A DNA stretch of 52,386 nt from Bacillus sp. FJAT-28004 (GTDB lineage: Bacteria > Bacillota > Bacilli > Paenibacillales > Paenibacillaceae), in NCBI RefSeq assembly GCF_001280845.1, contig NZ_LGHP01000002.1, positions 1-52,386 of the forward strand, read 5' to 3'. A model generated the notes under the pieces. That model had not been told where the DNA came from and did no database searches. It saw nothing but the letters and a program-made list of their open reading frames with translations. Shown here piece by piece: positions 33,575-43,470 of the stretch. The stretch's first letter is position 1, and each line of letters begins with the position of its first letter. The translations under genes and the position numbers were made by a program.

Positions 33575-34240
33575 ATGAAGGAAAGCATGAGGGAGCGCAG
33601 CATTCAAAATATGGAATTTAAAACATTACGCAACGAAGCAATTAGCCAGCTAGTACTGGCCTCTTCGTCACCGCGCCGGAAGGAACTGGTCGCATCGCTG
33701 GACCTTTCTTTGCCGGTTTATATTTTGTCTACTGATACGGATGAAACGATTGAAGCAGGCTGGTCACCATCGCAGGTTGTCGAGCAGCTCAGCCTGCGCA
33801 AAGCAAAAGCAGCTATACCTTTATTGCAACAAAAGCAGGAGGTACTGACGTCTTTAATAATTGGTGCGGATACCATTGTAGTTCTTGACGGCGATGTGCT
33901 TGGCAAGCCTGTTGACGATGAAGAGGCTAAAGCTATGCTTAGACGACTCCAAGGTCGTGCCCATGAAGTGTACTCAGGTGTTGCTTGCGTTCAGTCTTCT
34001 ACTGGGGAGGCCTTGGTTGCTCATCGCAAAACAAAGGTGATCATGAAGCCTCTTAGTGAGAATCAAATTGCTAGGTACGTTGCCACTGGCGAGCCGCGGG
34101 ACAAAGCGGGCTCTTATGGCATACAAGGTCTGGGTGCGACGATTGTAGAGCGAATTGACGGCTGTTATTTCAATGTTGTTGGCTTGCCCTTATCGCTTCT
34201 CTCAGACATGCTCGCTACCTATGACATTGCTGTTTTTTAA
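33575..34240 (+). CDS. maf: Maf-type nucleotide pyrophosphatase
   Basis: Maf hydrolyses non-canonical or modified nucleoside triphosphates and is linked to septum control. The product contains LASSSPRRKELV near the N-terminus, ADTIVVLDG and the closing GSYGIQG. Length from ATG 33575 is 221 aa, about 20-25 longer at the N-terminus than usual. ATG 33587 (AAGGAA just before) or ATG 33611 are possible true starts. Confidence 0.92.
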   Translation: MKESMRERSIQNMEFKTLRNEAISQLVLASSSPRRKELVASLDLSLPVYILSTDTDETIEAGWSPSQVVEQLSLRKAKAAIPLLQQKQEVLTSLIIGADTIVVLDGDVLGKPVDDEEAKAMLRRLQGRAHEVYSGVACVQSSTGEALVAHRKTKVIMKPLSENQIARYVATGEPRDKAGSYGIQGLGATIVERIDGCYFNVVGLPLSLLSDMLATYDIAVF

Positions 34241-34329
34241 AAGGGAACTTAATTGATTTCAATCGGATTTTTTTTCTTGAATGTGGCAGGATATGAATAA
34301 TTCATTTTTCGAAGAGGCGGGATTGGGAC

Positions 34330-35019
34330 ATGTTGCCGCAACCTATGATTTTGCGTGATGTCCCCCATGAAGAACGTCCAAGAGAGCGCATGATGAAATA
34401 TGGGGCAGAAGCACTTAGCCATACCGAATTGCTAGCTATACTGCTGCGCACAGGTACGAAGCGGCAATCCGCCGTACATGTGGCAGGAGCAGTGCTAAAG
34501 CAATGCGGCAGCTTGCGAAATTTAATGGATATGAGCATGGAAGAATTAACAGCCATTCGAGGAATTGGCCCGGCAAAGGCGATTCAGCTTCGTGCCGGCA
34601 TTGAACTGGGAAGAAGAATAACCCGGAGTCAACTTGGTGAAGCGGTTATCGTGCGCAAGCCGCAGGATGCTGCTGACTTTGTGATGGAAGAGCTCCGTTA
34701 TTTGAAGAAGGAGCACTTCGTATGTTTATTTCTAAACACGAAGAATCACATTATGGCCCGTGAAACCTTATCTGTCGGTACGCTCAATGCATCGCTTGTT
34801 CATCCTCGAGAAGTATTTCGTGCAGCTATTTCGCGTAACAGCGCATCTATCATTTGTGTTCATAATCACCCAAGCGGCGATCCTACGCCTAGCCCGGAAG
34901 ACATTGCGTTAACGGGACGTCTGGCGGAAGCTGGACAGCTAATCGGAATAGAAGTACTTGACCATTTGGTTATCGGAGACGGAAGATACGTAAGTTTGAA
35001 GGAACAAGGTCATATGTAA
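34330..35019 (+). CDS. radC: RadC-family JAMM-domain protein
   Basis: The 229-aa protein has an N-terminal helix-hairpin-helix region (IRGIGPAKAIQLRAGIELG at about 77-95) and a C-terminal JAMM metal-binding motif HNHPSGDPTPSPED. The old DNA-repair name is not supported by later work, and the function remains unsettled. Gene order maf-radC-mreB is as in B. subtilis. Its end overlaps the mreB promoter. Confidence 0.93.
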   Translation: MLPQPMILRDVPHEERPRERMMKYGAEALSHTELLAILLRTGTKRQSAVHVAGAVLKQCGSLRNLMDMSMEELTAIRGIGPAKAIQLRAGIELGRRITRSQLGEAVIVRKPQDAADFVMEELRYLKKEHFVCLFLNTKNHIMARETLSVGTLNASLVHPREVFRAAISRNSASIICVHNHPSGDPTPSPEDIALTGRLAEAGQLIGIEVLDHLVIGDGRYVSLKEQGHM

Positions 35020-35025
35020 TATAAT
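34996..35025 (+). promoter_or_regulatory. Promoter of mreBCD
   Basis: TTGAAG (34996-35001) and TATAAT (35020-35025) are separated by 18 bp. The element spans the end of radC and lies 34 bp before mreB. Confidence 0.55.
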
Positions 35026-35058
35026 AAAGTGATGTGGCAATTAGAAGGGAGCAAGAAC

Positions 35059-36090
35059 ATGTTTGGTGGTTTTTCGAAAGATTTGGGTATTGATTTAGGG
35101 ACAGCGAATACGCTGGTATTCGTAAAGGGAAAAGGAATTGTGGTAAGGGAGCCTTCGGTGGTGGCCCTTCGTACAGATACAAAAACAATTGAAGCAGTAG
35201 GCGAGCAAGCTAAAAAAATGATCGGTAGAACGCCTGGCAATATTCGTGCTGTTCGTCCAATGAAAGATGGCGTTATCGCTGATTTCGAAACAACAGCAAC
35301 GATGATTAAATATTTTATTCGCCAAGCCCAGAAGCAGCGCTCTTTATTTCCGCGTCATCCGAACGTAATGGTTTGCGTGCCGTCAGGAATTACAGCAGTT
35401 GAGAAACGTGCTGTTGAGGATGCTACTAAGCAAGCTGGAGCTCGTGAAGCCTATACGATTGAAGAACCGTTCGCAGCAGCTATCGGTGCGGATCTGCCTG
35501 TATGGGAGCCAACTGGCAGCATGGTAGTTGATATTGGCGGAGGAACGACAGAGGTTGCTGTAATTTCATTAGGCGGAATCGTTACAGCAAGATCCATTCG
35601 TGTAGCTGGTGACGAGATGGATGAAGCGGTTATTCAATATATTAAAAGACAATACAACCTTATGATCGGGGAAAGAACATCCGAGCAGTTGAAGATGGAG
35701 ATAGGTTCGGCGCTTCCTCTAGATCGTCCTGAAACAATTGAAATTCGTGGACGCGATCTCGTATCGGGATTGCCAAAAACACTTGCGATTACATCCGATG
35801 AGATAACGGAAGCATTGGCGGATACGGTGAACGCTATCGTTGATGCAGTCAAAGTAACGCTTGAGAAATGTCCGCCGGAGCTATCTGCAGATATTATGGA
35901 CCGGGGTATCGTACTTACGGGTGGAGGCGCCTTGCTGCGCAACCTGGACAAGCTGCTGCAAAGAGAGACTGGAATGCCAGTCATCGTTGCTGATAATCCG
36001 CTTGATTGTGTAGCAATCGGCACAGGCCGCTCACTTGATAACATTCATTTATTTAAGGCAAGAAGCTCAGCATCTCGTTCGAGACGCTAA
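35059..36090 (+). CDS. mreB: MreB, actin-like cell-shape protein
   Basis: MreB forms membrane-bound filaments that guide lateral wall synthesis. From ATG 35059 the protein is 343 aa, with phosphate-binding LGIDLGTANT at 9-18 and DIGGGTTEVAV in the middle. AAGGGAG (35046-35052) is well placed. The frame is open to 35029, but those 10 residues are outside the family. First gene of mreBCD. Confidence 0.95.
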   Translation: MFGGFSKDLGIDLGTANTLVFVKGKGIVVREPSVVALRTDTKTIEAVGEQAKKMIGRTPGNIRAVRPMKDGVIADFETTATMIKYFIRQAQKQRSLFPRHPNVMVCVPSGITAVEKRAVEDATKQAGAREAYTIEEPFAAAIGADLPVWEPTGSMVVDIGGGTTEVAVISLGGIVTARSIRVAGDEMDEAVIQYIKRQYNLMIGERTSEQLKMEIGSALPLDRPETIEIRGRDLVSGLPKTLAITSDEITEALADTVNAIVDAVKVTLEKCPPELSADIMDRGIVLTGGGALLRNLDKLLQRETGMPVIVADNPLDCVAIGTGRSLDNIHLFKARSSASRSRR

Positions 36091-36127
36091 ATAAGGTCCG
36101 CAGGGGAAACGGATATGAAATGGGCAG

Positions 36128-37012
36128 GTGGTCGAGCTGTTTAAGCTAATGCGAAATAAGCGAATGTTTATGCTTATGATCGGGTTTATTTTGTGCATAG
36201 CGGTCATCGGCTTCTCGCTAAGCGATCGCAAGGAATTAACATGGCCGGAAAAATTTCTGAAGGATTCGGCAGCATACGTGCAGCAATGGTTCTACAAGCC
36301 CGCTGGTTATATAGCGGGCTTCTTCGAGGATATCGGCAATTTACGTACGATTTATGAAGAAAATGAGCAGCTGCGCACTACTGTCGCTGCCTATTCTCGC
36401 GATAAGATTACGTACAATTTCGTAGAGAAAGAGAATGAGCGCCTAAAGGCTGACCTTAAGTTCACGGAACGCCAGAAGGAAATGTATAATTATAATTATT
36501 TGATTGCGCAGGTCGTGTCTATCAGCAATGATGCAAACAATCGGACCATGACGATTAATTTAGGTTCCAAAAATGGCATCAAACCAAATATGGCTGTAAC
36601 GACCATTGATGGTTTGATCGGTCTCGTAAGCTCGGTAACTCCTTTTACAGCAGCGGTTACGCCAATTACAGAACTAGATGAAGCATCGCCTACATTCAAC
36701 TCCATTGCAGTAACAGTTATGGGACGAGAGAATGAATCTTTCGGTATTTTAAGCAGCTACAACAAGGAAACATCCAGGATCGTTATGACGAAAATTGCTG
36801 AAGATGATAAAATAGATATTCAAGATACCGTTATAACGTCAGGTCTAGGCGGTATTTATCCAAGAGGTCTCGTTGTCGGAACGGTTGAAAACAAGCAGCT
36901 TGGTGATTTCGGTCTTACCTATAACGCTGCGGTTAAGCTTTCGGCAAGCTTTGATCATTTAACTGAGGTGTTCGTTGTTCAGGTGCCTGCATTGGAGGAA
37001 GCCGAGAAATGA
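36128..37012 (+). CDS. mreC: MreC, cell-shape protein
   Basis: MreC is a bitopic membrane protein linking MreB to the wall-synthesis enzymes. The 294-aa product has an N-terminal membrane helix at about 11-30, a coiled coil at about 75-110 and the outer beta-barrel domain (VTTIDGLIGLVSSV, ITSGLGGIYPRGLVVG). The GTG 36128 start has only a weak ribosome-binding site; ATG 36149 is an alternative. It overlaps mreD by 4 bp. Confidence 0.94.
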   Translation: MVELFKLMRNKRMFMLMIGFILCIAVIGFSLSDRKELTWPEKFLKDSAAYVQQWFYKPAGYIAGFFEDIGNLRTIYEENEQLRTTVAAYSRDKITYNFVEKENERLKADLKFTERQKEMYNYNYLIAQVVSISNDANNRTMTINLGSKNGIKPNMAVTTIDGLIGLVSSVTPFTAAVTPITELDEASPTFNSIAVTVMGRENESFGILSSYNKETSRIVMTKIAEDDKIDIQDTVITSGLGGIYPRGLVVGTVENKQLGDFGLTYNAAVKLSASFDHLTEVFVVQVPALEEAEK

Positions 37013-37533
37013 GATTGAACCGAATTATCCTGCTCATGTTGCTCTTGTTCGTTATCGAGGGAGCAGTGATGCCGTGGATTATTCCAGCTGGCTTCGGTCA
37101 ACGGATCATTCCTCACTTTGTATTTGTAATGGTCATTTTCTCTGGTCTCTATAGCAGAAGGCATCTAGCGCTAATGCTTGGCATAAGTTTCGGAATGCTT
37201 CAGGATGTTGTGTATTTTGGTCATCTGCTAGGCATTAATGCCTTTATTATGGGTTTAATGGGTTATTTTACGGGGGTTTTGCTGGAGCATCGCCGTTCAA
37301 CGCTCTTGATGGCTATATCAATTATTGGTTTTGCTTGTCTCTTGTATGATAGCGTCATATATTTTATATACAAAGTTTTTCGGATTACGAATGAAAGCTA
37401 TGCATGGGCACTCATTGATCATATCCTTCCTAGTTTATTTTTACAGCTGGCGTTTGCACTCCTGTGTTATGTACCGGTAAGAAAATGGTTTGAAGGGCAG
37501 ACAAAGGTGAAGGCAGAGAAGGACGAGGAATAA
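37009..37533 (+). CDS. mreD: MreD, rod-shape membrane protein
   Basis: The 174-aa product is hydrophobic throughout with about five or six membrane segments and matches MreD in length, composition and position after mreC. It starts in an ATGA overlap, so translation is coupled. MreD works with MreC and RodA in side-wall growth. Confidence 0.92.
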   Translation: MRLNRIILLMLLLFVIEGAVMPWIIPAGFGQRIIPHFVFVMVIFSGLYSRRHLALMLGISFGMLQDVVYFGHLLGINAFIMGLMGYFTGVLLEHRRSTLLMAISIIGFACLLYDSVIYFIYKVFRITNESYAWALIDHILPSLFLQLAFALLCYVPVRKWFEGQTKVKAEKDEE

Positions 37534-37598
37534 AATATTGATGCAGGCAGGATTTTGCCCAGCTTAGCAAGAATCCATTAGGTTGGGGAGGGACGAAC

Positions 37599-38264
37599 GT
37601 GACCGATAAGCAGCATATTATTATTAAGGGTGTAAAAGAAGGTCTCGTGTTCCTTCTCGACGATAAATGTGAATTTGCGACGCTTCTAGATGAATTGCAA
37701 TACAAGCTGGAGAAGACGCATCAGCAGTTGCTCGCAGGTCCACTTGTTCACGTTCAGGTGAAGCTCGGATCCAGGCACATATCTGATGATGATAAAGATC
37801 GCATCAAAAACGTGATACGATCACAAGGAAACCTGATGGTTCAATCTGTTGAGTCTGAAGCGCCGAAGATCGATCCTCAGTTAGAACAGCAACCTACTCT
37901 GCAAGTGCTCACATCTATTATACGCTCGGGTCAGACCTATGAGCATGATGGGGATTTACTTTTAATCGGCGATTTGAATCCAGGCGGGACGTTAGTGTGC
38001 ACAGGTGACATTTATGTGCTGGGCGCCTTGCGCGGCACCGCGCATGCAGGGGTTGGCGGACGGACTGACGTCATTATTGCGACATCGCTTATGCGTCCAA
38101 CTCAGCTTCGCATTGCGGATGTCATCAGCAGACCGCCAGAAGAATGGATGACCGGCGATGCCTCTATGGAGTTCGCCTTCCTAAGCGAAGGCCGAATGCA
38201 AATTGACAAGCTAGCGCAATTATTCCGCATACGGCATAATCCTATAATGTTTAAAGGAGTGTAA
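37599..38264 (+). CDS. minC: MinC, septum-site inhibitor
   Basis: MinC blocks FtsZ polymerisation away from midcell. The 221-aa product has the N-terminal FtsZ-inhibiting domain (about 1-100) and the C-terminal beta-helix domain with GDLNPGGTLVCTGDIYVLG, which binds MinD. Start is GTG 37599 with GGGGAGGG upstream. minD starts 3 bp after its stop. Confidence 0.94.
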   Translation: MTDKQHIIIKGVKEGLVFLLDDKCEFATLLDELQYKLEKTHQQLLAGPLVHVQVKLGSRHISDDDKDRIKNVIRSQGNLMVQSVESEAPKIDPQLEQQPTLQVLTSIIRSGQTYEHDGDLLLIGDLNPGGTLVCTGDIYVLGALRGTAHAGVGGRTDVIIATSLMRPTQLRIADVISRPPEEWMTGDASMEFAFLSEGRMQIDKLAQLFRIRHNPIMFKGV

Positions 38265-38267
38265 AGC

Positions 38268-39059
38268 ATGGGAGAAGCGATTGTTGTAACATCAGGTAAA
38301 GGCGGCGTCGGCAAGACGACGACCTCGGCAAACCTGGGTACCGCGCTAGCTTTACTTGGTAAGAAGGTATGCATGGTTGATACAGATATCGGACTTCGCA
38401 ATCTAGATGTGGTGATGGGGCTTGAAAATCGAATCATCTATGATTTGGTTGATGTTGCCGAGGGTCGCTGCCGCTTGAATCAGGCGCTCGTAAAGGACAA
38501 GCGTTTTGAAGAACTTTATATGCTTCCTGCCGCACAGACGAAGGATAAGGATTCTGTTACGCCTGAACAGGTTCGGAATATGATTTTAGAGCTCAAGAAA
38601 GAGCATGACTACGTTATTATAGATTGCCCAGCTGGGATCGAACACGGTTTTCGAAACGCGATTGCGGGAGCTGACCGGGCTATTGTGATCACTACACCGG
38701 AAAACGCTGCGGTGCGTGATGCCGATCGTGTAATCGGGCTGCTTGAGCAAGAGAAAATACCGAGTAAGCTCATCATCAACCGCATTCGTCAAAATATGAT
38801 GAAAACCGGTGAAATGCTTGATATCGATGAAATTTGTCAAGTACTGGCAGTTGATCTAATCGGGATCGTTCCTGATGACGAGAAAGTTATTTCTGCCGCT
38901 AACAGCGGAGAGCCGACGGTAATGAATCCGGCTTCACGTGCCGCAATCGCCTATCGAAACATTGCACGCCGTATACTCGGCGACATGGTTCCACTCATGC
39001 TGCTCGATGAGAAGGCGGGAGCGTTCAAACGTTTCCGTAAGTTCCTTGGAATAGGATGA
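38268..39059 (+). CDS. minD: MinD, septum-site ATPase
   Basis: MinD recruits MinC to the membrane. The 263-aa protein has the deviant Walker A KGGVGKTT at 11-18 and ends in an amphipathic membrane-binding helix, FKRFRKFLGIG. It is in one operon with minC and is followed after 7 bp by the rodA-type gene. In B. subtilis the next gene is spoIVFA. Confidence 0.96.
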   Translation: MGEAIVVTSGKGGVGKTTTSANLGTALALLGKKVCMVDTDIGLRNLDVVMGLENRIIYDLVDVAEGRCRLNQALVKDKRFEELYMLPAAQTKDKDSVTPEQVRNMILELKKEHDYVIIDCPAGIEHGFRNAIAGADRAIVITTPENAAVRDADRVIGLLEQEKIPSKLIINRIRQNMMKTGEMLDIDEICQVLAVDLIGIVPDDEKVISAANSGEPTVMNPASRAAIAYRNIARRILGDMVPLMLLDEKAGAFKRFRKFLGIG

Positions 39060-39066
39060 TTACGAC

Positions 39067-40212
39067 TTGCTTAACAAAATAAAAAAGTTGGATTGGGGTA
39101 TTTTGATAATCTTAGTACTCCTCATGATTTTCAGTACCCTTCTCATTCATAGTGCAACTGCAAATTTCCCGAAATATGCCGGATCTGAGTTTAAACAACT
39201 CAAGTTTTACGGATTGGGCTTTTTCGTTGCTATCGCTGCTACCTTATTTGATTATCGTATTGTGCTAAAGAGCTGGCATGTCCTTTACGGCATCGGGGTT
39301 GTATTGTTAATTCTAGTATATTTTTTTGGTGCGGTTATCAATGGTGCCAGAGGATGGTTTCAGTTTGGAAGCTTTTCGTTTCAACCAGCGGAAATGGTCA
39401 AAATCATACTCATTATCGGGATCGCTTATATTATGGGACGTCGACAGGGTGATCGGTTGACGTTTTCTCGAGACTTGCTTCCGATAGCTGCCTTTGCTTT
39501 TTTACCGTTTTTGCTCGTTATGATTCAGCCTGATCTCGGCAATGCGATCATCTACGTTGTTATCGTATTAGGGATGTTGTGGATTGGCAATGTAAAGTAT
39601 ACTCATGTCGTTGCAGGTCTTGGGGTTGTTATTGTTGGTTTAGTTCTTTTTGTTTCTCTGTTCAATACATTTAACCAACAAATTTTCACTTTCTTGAACG
39701 ATAACGAAATGGGACACTGGCATAAAAGGATTAATACGTTTATCAATCCTGAGACAGCCACGGCTGATGATAGTCATCAATCGGAAAACGCGCAAATCGC
39801 AATCGGCTCTGGGGGTTTAAATGGAGACGGATATTTGCAAGGCGATATGAAAAATGGCGGATTCGTTCCTTATCCGTATTCAGATTCAATCTTCGTTGTT
39901 GTTGGAGAGGAATTCGGGTTTCAAGGCGCAGCGATACTACTGCTTCTTTATTTTCTGCTCATTTATCGAATGATCATTATAGCCTTTAAATGTTATGATT
40001 TGCGAGCCTCATATATCGTTATTGGAATAGTATCGATGTATGTGTTCCAGGTGTTCCAGAACATTGGAATGATGATTGGAATTATGCCAATAACGGGAAT
40101 AACATTGCCTTTTATAAGCTATGGAGGCACATCTCTACTTCTCAATATGTTGTCAATCGGGCTCGTGTTTAGCATAAAGGCCCATCAAGAAAAATACGAG
40201 ATGGCTGATTAA
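39067..40212 (+). CDS. rodA: RodA/FtsW-type SEDS peptidoglycan polymerase
   Basis: SEDS proteins polymerise glycan strands with a partner penicillin-binding protein. The 381-aa product has about ten membrane helices, the conserved QPDLGN with Asp156, and GITLPFISYGGTS near the C-terminus. Being next to minD and close to mreBCD suggests RodA, but SEDS members are hard to separate by eye; FtsW or SpoVE are the alternatives. Start is TTG 39067 with AGGAT 10 bp before, formed by the minD end. Confidence 0.88.
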   Translation: MLNKIKKLDWGILIILVLLMIFSTLLIHSATANFPKYAGSEFKQLKFYGLGFFVAIAATLFDYRIVLKSWHVLYGIGVVLLILVYFFGAVINGARGWFQFGSFSFQPAEMVKIILIIGIAYIMGRRQGDRLTFSRDLLPIAAFAFLPFLLVMIQPDLGNAIIYVVIVLGMLWIGNVKYTHVVAGLGVVIVGLVLFVSLFNTFNQQIFTFLNDNEMGHWHKRINTFINPETATADDSHQSENAQIAIGSGGLNGDGYLQGDMKNGGFVPYPYSDSIFVVVGEEFGFQGAAILLLLYFLLIYRMIIIAFKCYDLRASYIVIGIVSMYVFQVFQNIGMMIGIMPITGITLPFISYGGTSLLLNMLSIGLVFSIKAHQEKYEMAD

Positions 40213-40228
40213 AATATAAGTCAAGCTA

Positions 40229-40280
40229 GGAAGCTGCTACTGAAACGGATGTCATCCGATCGGGGTGGCTTTTTTTTATG
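40229..40280 (+). terminator. Terminator after rodA
   Basis: A core stem CGGAT/ATCCG is extended by an imperfect outer pairing from AAGC to GGCTT, then a run of eight T. It ends the minCD-rodA unit. An open frame starting at 40278 inside the T-run has no ribosome-binding site. Confidence 0.75.
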
Positions 40281-40373
40281 AGCAATAGCGCTCGCATACT
40301 TGTCTCATTCCCCACATATCCATGTATAAAGGAACAAGCTGTCCCAAGGATGATGGAAGCGGGGGAACATGAG

Positions 40374-41288
40374 ATGCTAATGAAGGATAATGAGAAACGG
40401 CGCAATCAGCAGAAAAATCAACTTGCAGGGGGTCGACAATCTCCATCGGCGCAGGAGGATCTGTATTCAGACCCGCGCATGCCATACAAACACGAATATT
40501 TTGATGAAGACGAGGTAGAAGAGCTCGACCCAGAGGTCGTTTGGAAAACTAACCCGAATCCTTGGGATAATTGGAAAGAGGACAAAGGGTTCATAGATAA
40601 GCGAAGATTTGTGAAAGGGCCTGATCTTTCGAATCATAATGAACCGGGATCAGGCGGAGGGAAAAATAATCATACGTTTGGCAAGGAACTGAAATGGAAA
40701 TTGGGAATCGCGTTATTGTTATTTGGTGCGGTATGGGCGATGTTTCGTTACGACACGGTATACACACTCAAGGGACAAGCGCTCGTTAAACAAGCACTTA
40801 CGGATGAGATCGATTTTGCAGCAGCTGCTGCGTGGTACAAGGAAACTTTTGCCGGTGCTCCTTCTTTTATACCTATCTTTCAGGACAACTCTGAAGATGT
40901 AGTAGGCGCGGATGGGACGGTAAAGCTGCCGATTGTGACGCCATTGCAAGGGGGATCACTTATACGGACCTTTGCGGAGCTGCTGAACGGAATAGAGCTT
41001 GCTGGTAGCTCTGAAGCAGAGGTCGTAGCCGCAGAAACGGGGCGCGTACTGCTATTGTCAGATCAAAGCGACCAAGGTTCTACGATAGTGATCCAGCATG
41101 TTAATCAACGCGTAACGGTATATGGAATGCTTGGGAAAACCAATGTTAAAGTAAATGATTGGGTTGAGGCAGGCGATTCGATCGGCAACCTGTTGAAATC
41201 AGAAGGTACGCAGCCCAGCCTGCTATATTTTGCTGTAAAACAAGATAACTTGTATATCGATCCAGTGGGCGTGATACCGATTGATTAA
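40374..41288 (+). CDS. spoIVFA: SpoIVFA-like protein with degenerate LytM (M23) domain
   Basis: SpoIVFA holds the protease SpoIVFB in an inactive complex in the mother-cell membrane around the forespore. From ATG 40374 (GGGGGAA 7 bp before) it is 304 aa: a charged N-terminal region, one membrane helix at about 120-138, and an outer M23-like domain at about 200-300. The metal-binding histidines of active M23 peptidases are not seen: VIQHVN and YGMLG stand where HxH-type motifs are expected. So it should be a regulator, not an enzyme. It overlaps spoIVFB by 8 bp. Confidence 0.88.
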   Translation: MLMKDNEKRRNQQKNQLAGGRQSPSAQEDLYSDPRMPYKHEYFDEDEVEELDPEVVWKTNPNPWDNWKEDKGFIDKRRFVKGPDLSNHNEPGSGGGKNNHTFGKELKWKLGIALLLFGAVWAMFRYDTVYTLKGQALVKQALTDEIDFAAAAAWYKETFAGAPSFIPIFQDNSEDVVGADGTVKLPIVTPLQGGSLIRTFAELLNGIELAGSSEAEVVAAETGRVLLLSDQSDQGSTIVIQHVNQRVTVYGMLGKTNVKVNDWVEAGDSIGNLLKSEGTQPSLLYFAVKQDNLYIDPVGVIPID

Positions 41289-42162
41289 ATGGAAAGGGAT
41301 CCTATGGTCGGTCCATCCCCTGTTCGTAATCATTATGCTTGGGTCGGTCATGACGGGCTACTTTGCCGAGCTCATCACATTGTTCCTACTTGTGCTTGTC
41401 CATGAGATTGGTCATGTCATTGTAGCGCGGGGCTATGGCTGGACGATAAAAGAAGTAAAGCTGCTGCCCTTCGGCGGAGTTGTAGAGGTAGAGGAAGCTG
41501 GCGGCGTACCCGCAAAAGAAGAAGCAATCGTAGCTATTGCGGGTCCTTTGCAAAATGTTTGGATGGGACTAGCTGCTTGGGGCTGCGGACAGCTAGGTTT
41601 ATGGGACCCTGAGTGGGCTGAATATGTGTGGAAGGCAAATGTAATGATCGGCATGTTTAATTTACTGCCTATTCACCCACTTGATGGGGGGAAGCTGCTG
41701 CAGGCGACCTTAAGCTACACGGTCAACTATTATAAGATGCTTATTTGGTCCGCTCGCGTCAGCCTATTGTTCAGTATGCTTATGATCATCGTTTCTTTTC
41801 TTCCGTGGCTTGTATACAAGGACGGTGTGCAGCTCAATCTGTTGATTGTCGGCATATTTCTTGTCATGACGAATTGGACGTATTACCGCAACGTTCCGTT
41901 TTTGTTTTATCGTTTTTTGCTATACCGCGAACGAATTACTTTGCAAGCTTTGAAACTCGGGCACATCGCAAGTCCGATTATTGTAAGCGGCAAGCAGTCG
42001 ATCATTTCCGTAGCGAGGCTTTTCCAAAGGGAACGATATCATTTAATTTATATGGTTGAGGCACACAGCAAAGAGGTCAGAGTGCTGCCGGAGCAGAAAA
42101 TTGTCGAGGGTTGTTTGTCCGAAAATAATCCGAATCGTGCAGTGTCCGAACTTTTCAGTTAA
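41281..42162 (+). CDS. spoIVFB: SpoIVFB-like site-2 protease
   Basis: SpoIVFB cleaves pro-sigma-K inside the membrane. The 293-aa product is an M50 metalloprotease with zinc-binding HEIGH (H41, E42, H45) and the third ligand in HPLDGG (Asp135). It has about six membrane segments and a C-terminal CBS-like region. Start is TTG 41281, inside the end of spoIVFA, so the pair is translationally coupled. Confidence 0.92.
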   Translation: MIKWKGILWSVHPLFVIIMLGSVMTGYFAELITLFLLVLVHEIGHVIVARGYGWTIKEVKLLPFGGVVEVEEAGGVPAKEEAIVAIAGPLQNVWMGLAAWGCGQLGLWDPEWAEYVWKANVMIGMFNLLPIHPLDGGKLLQATLSYTVNYYKMLIWSARVSLLFSMLMIIVSFLPWLVYKDGVQLNLLIVGIFLVMTNWTYYRNVPFLFYRFLLYRERITLQALKLGHIASPIIVSGKQSIISVARLFQRERYHLIYMVEAHSKEVRVLPEQKIVEGCLSENNPNRAVSELFS

Positions 42163-42199
42163 AATAGATGAAAAGCGTACGGGCAGGTGATATTCAGAA

Positions 42200-43429
42200 A
42201 TGAAGCAAATGTTGATGCACGTAAATGGTGAAATGCTGCAAACCGCTGTACTTGAAAATGGCCGACTAGTTGAATTTTTTATGGAAAAATCAAAAGCAAG
42301 CAGTTTGGTTGGCAATGTGTATAAAGGACGTGTCGTGAACGTTTTGCCAGGCATGCAAGCGGCATTCGTAGATGTCGGACTAACTAAAAATGCATTTTTG
42401 TACATAGATGAGCTGCTCCATCCTCATTTGGAAAAACAACCCGCAGAAAAGCCGCTCATTCAGAATATAGTTAAACCTGGACAGGAATTACTGGTACAAG
42501 TAATGAAAGAGCCGCTGGGAGGCAAAGGAGCCCGTGTAACCACACATTTCTCGCTGCCTGGCCGCTTTCTTGTTTATATGCCAAATGCTGATTATATCGG
42601 CGTTTCTAAGAAGATTAGCACTGAAAGCGAGCGAGCTCGTTTACGCGCGATTGGTGAGAATCTAAGGGAGCTGGAGGAAGGCATTATTTTACGTACGGCG
42701 GCTGGAGCTGAAAGTGAGCTGTCTTTGCATGCCGATGTCTCTGGGTTAAGAGAGATTTGGCAAGGCATTGCTGAACGCAGCCAAGAAGCGAGTGCGCCAA
42801 GTGAGCTGCATAGAGAGGCAGGCTTGATGCGGCGAGCTGTAAGGGACACGTTAACGATGGATATGGATGAAATTTGGATAGACGATGCGGAAAGATTTGA
42901 TGAAGCATCAGCACTGCTCGAGGAGATGACACCTCAGCTGCGCGAGCGGCTAAAGTGCTTCGAGTCTAGGCAAGGCATTTCCTTGTTTGATACGTACCGA
43001 GTGACGGAGCAGGTGACGAGGGCATTCGATCAAAAAATCTCACTTACCTGCGGAGGCTATCTCATTTGGGAAGAGACGGAAGCATTGACGGTCATTGATG
43101 TGAACACGGGCAGATTTATCGGGACCTCTGGCCTTGAGGACACCGTATTTCGCACGAATATGGAAGCAGCAGACGAAATCGCGAGATTGCTTCGAGTTAG
43201 AGATGTAGGCGGCATTATTATTATTGATTTTATTGATATGGAGCAGGATAACCACCGTGAACAGGTGATGCAGAGACTCGTAGAGAAGTCGCGCAATGAT
43301 CAAACGAAATGTACGATCTTAGGCTGGACAAAGCTGGGATTAATAGAAATGACGCGTAAAAAGGCTCGTGAGAATGCTGTCCAACAACTGATCGAGCGCT
43401 GTGAGAGTTGCGGAGCGCATTTAAAATGA
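42200..43429 (+). CDS. rng: RNase E/G-family ribonuclease
   Basis: The enzyme cuts single-stranded RNA, typically at AU-rich sites and in rRNA maturation. At 409 aa it is a short RNase G-type protein. It has an N-terminal S1 domain (about 35-125), then the DNase-I-like catalytic domain with the magnesium-binding pair Asp300 (VIDVNTG) and Asp343 (IIDFIDM), 43 residues apart. It ends with a CESCG zinc-link motif. B. subtilis lacks RNase E/G, so its presence here is a lineage trait. GCAGGTGA lies before the ATG. Confidence 0.93.
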   Translation: MKQMLMHVNGEMLQTAVLENGRLVEFFMEKSKASSLVGNVYKGRVVNVLPGMQAAFVDVGLTKNAFLYIDELLHPHLEKQPAEKPLIQNIVKPGQELLVQVMKEPLGGKGARVTTHFSLPGRFLVYMPNADYIGVSKKISTESERARLRAIGENLRELEEGIILRTAAGAESELSLHADVSGLREIWQGIAERSQEASAPSELHREAGLMRRAVRDTLTMDMDEIWIDDAERFDEASALLEEMTPQLRERLKCFESRQGISLFDTYRVTEQVTRAFDQKISLTCGGYLIWEETEALTVIDVNTGRFIGTSGLEDTVFRTNMEAADEIARLLRVRDVGGIIIIDFIDMEQDNHREQVMQRLVEKSRNDQTKCTILGWTKLGLIEMTRKKARENAVQQLIERCESCGAHLK

Positions 43430-43470
43430 TTAGAGTTGTATAAATAGTTTTAAATTTCTTGGTGGATGAA

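Noticed and set aside
40278..40373. Longer N-terminus for the SpoIVFA-like protein from ATG 40278
   Set aside because: The start lies in the T-run of the rodA terminator and lacks a ribosome-binding site; ATG 40374 has GGGGGAA at good spacing.
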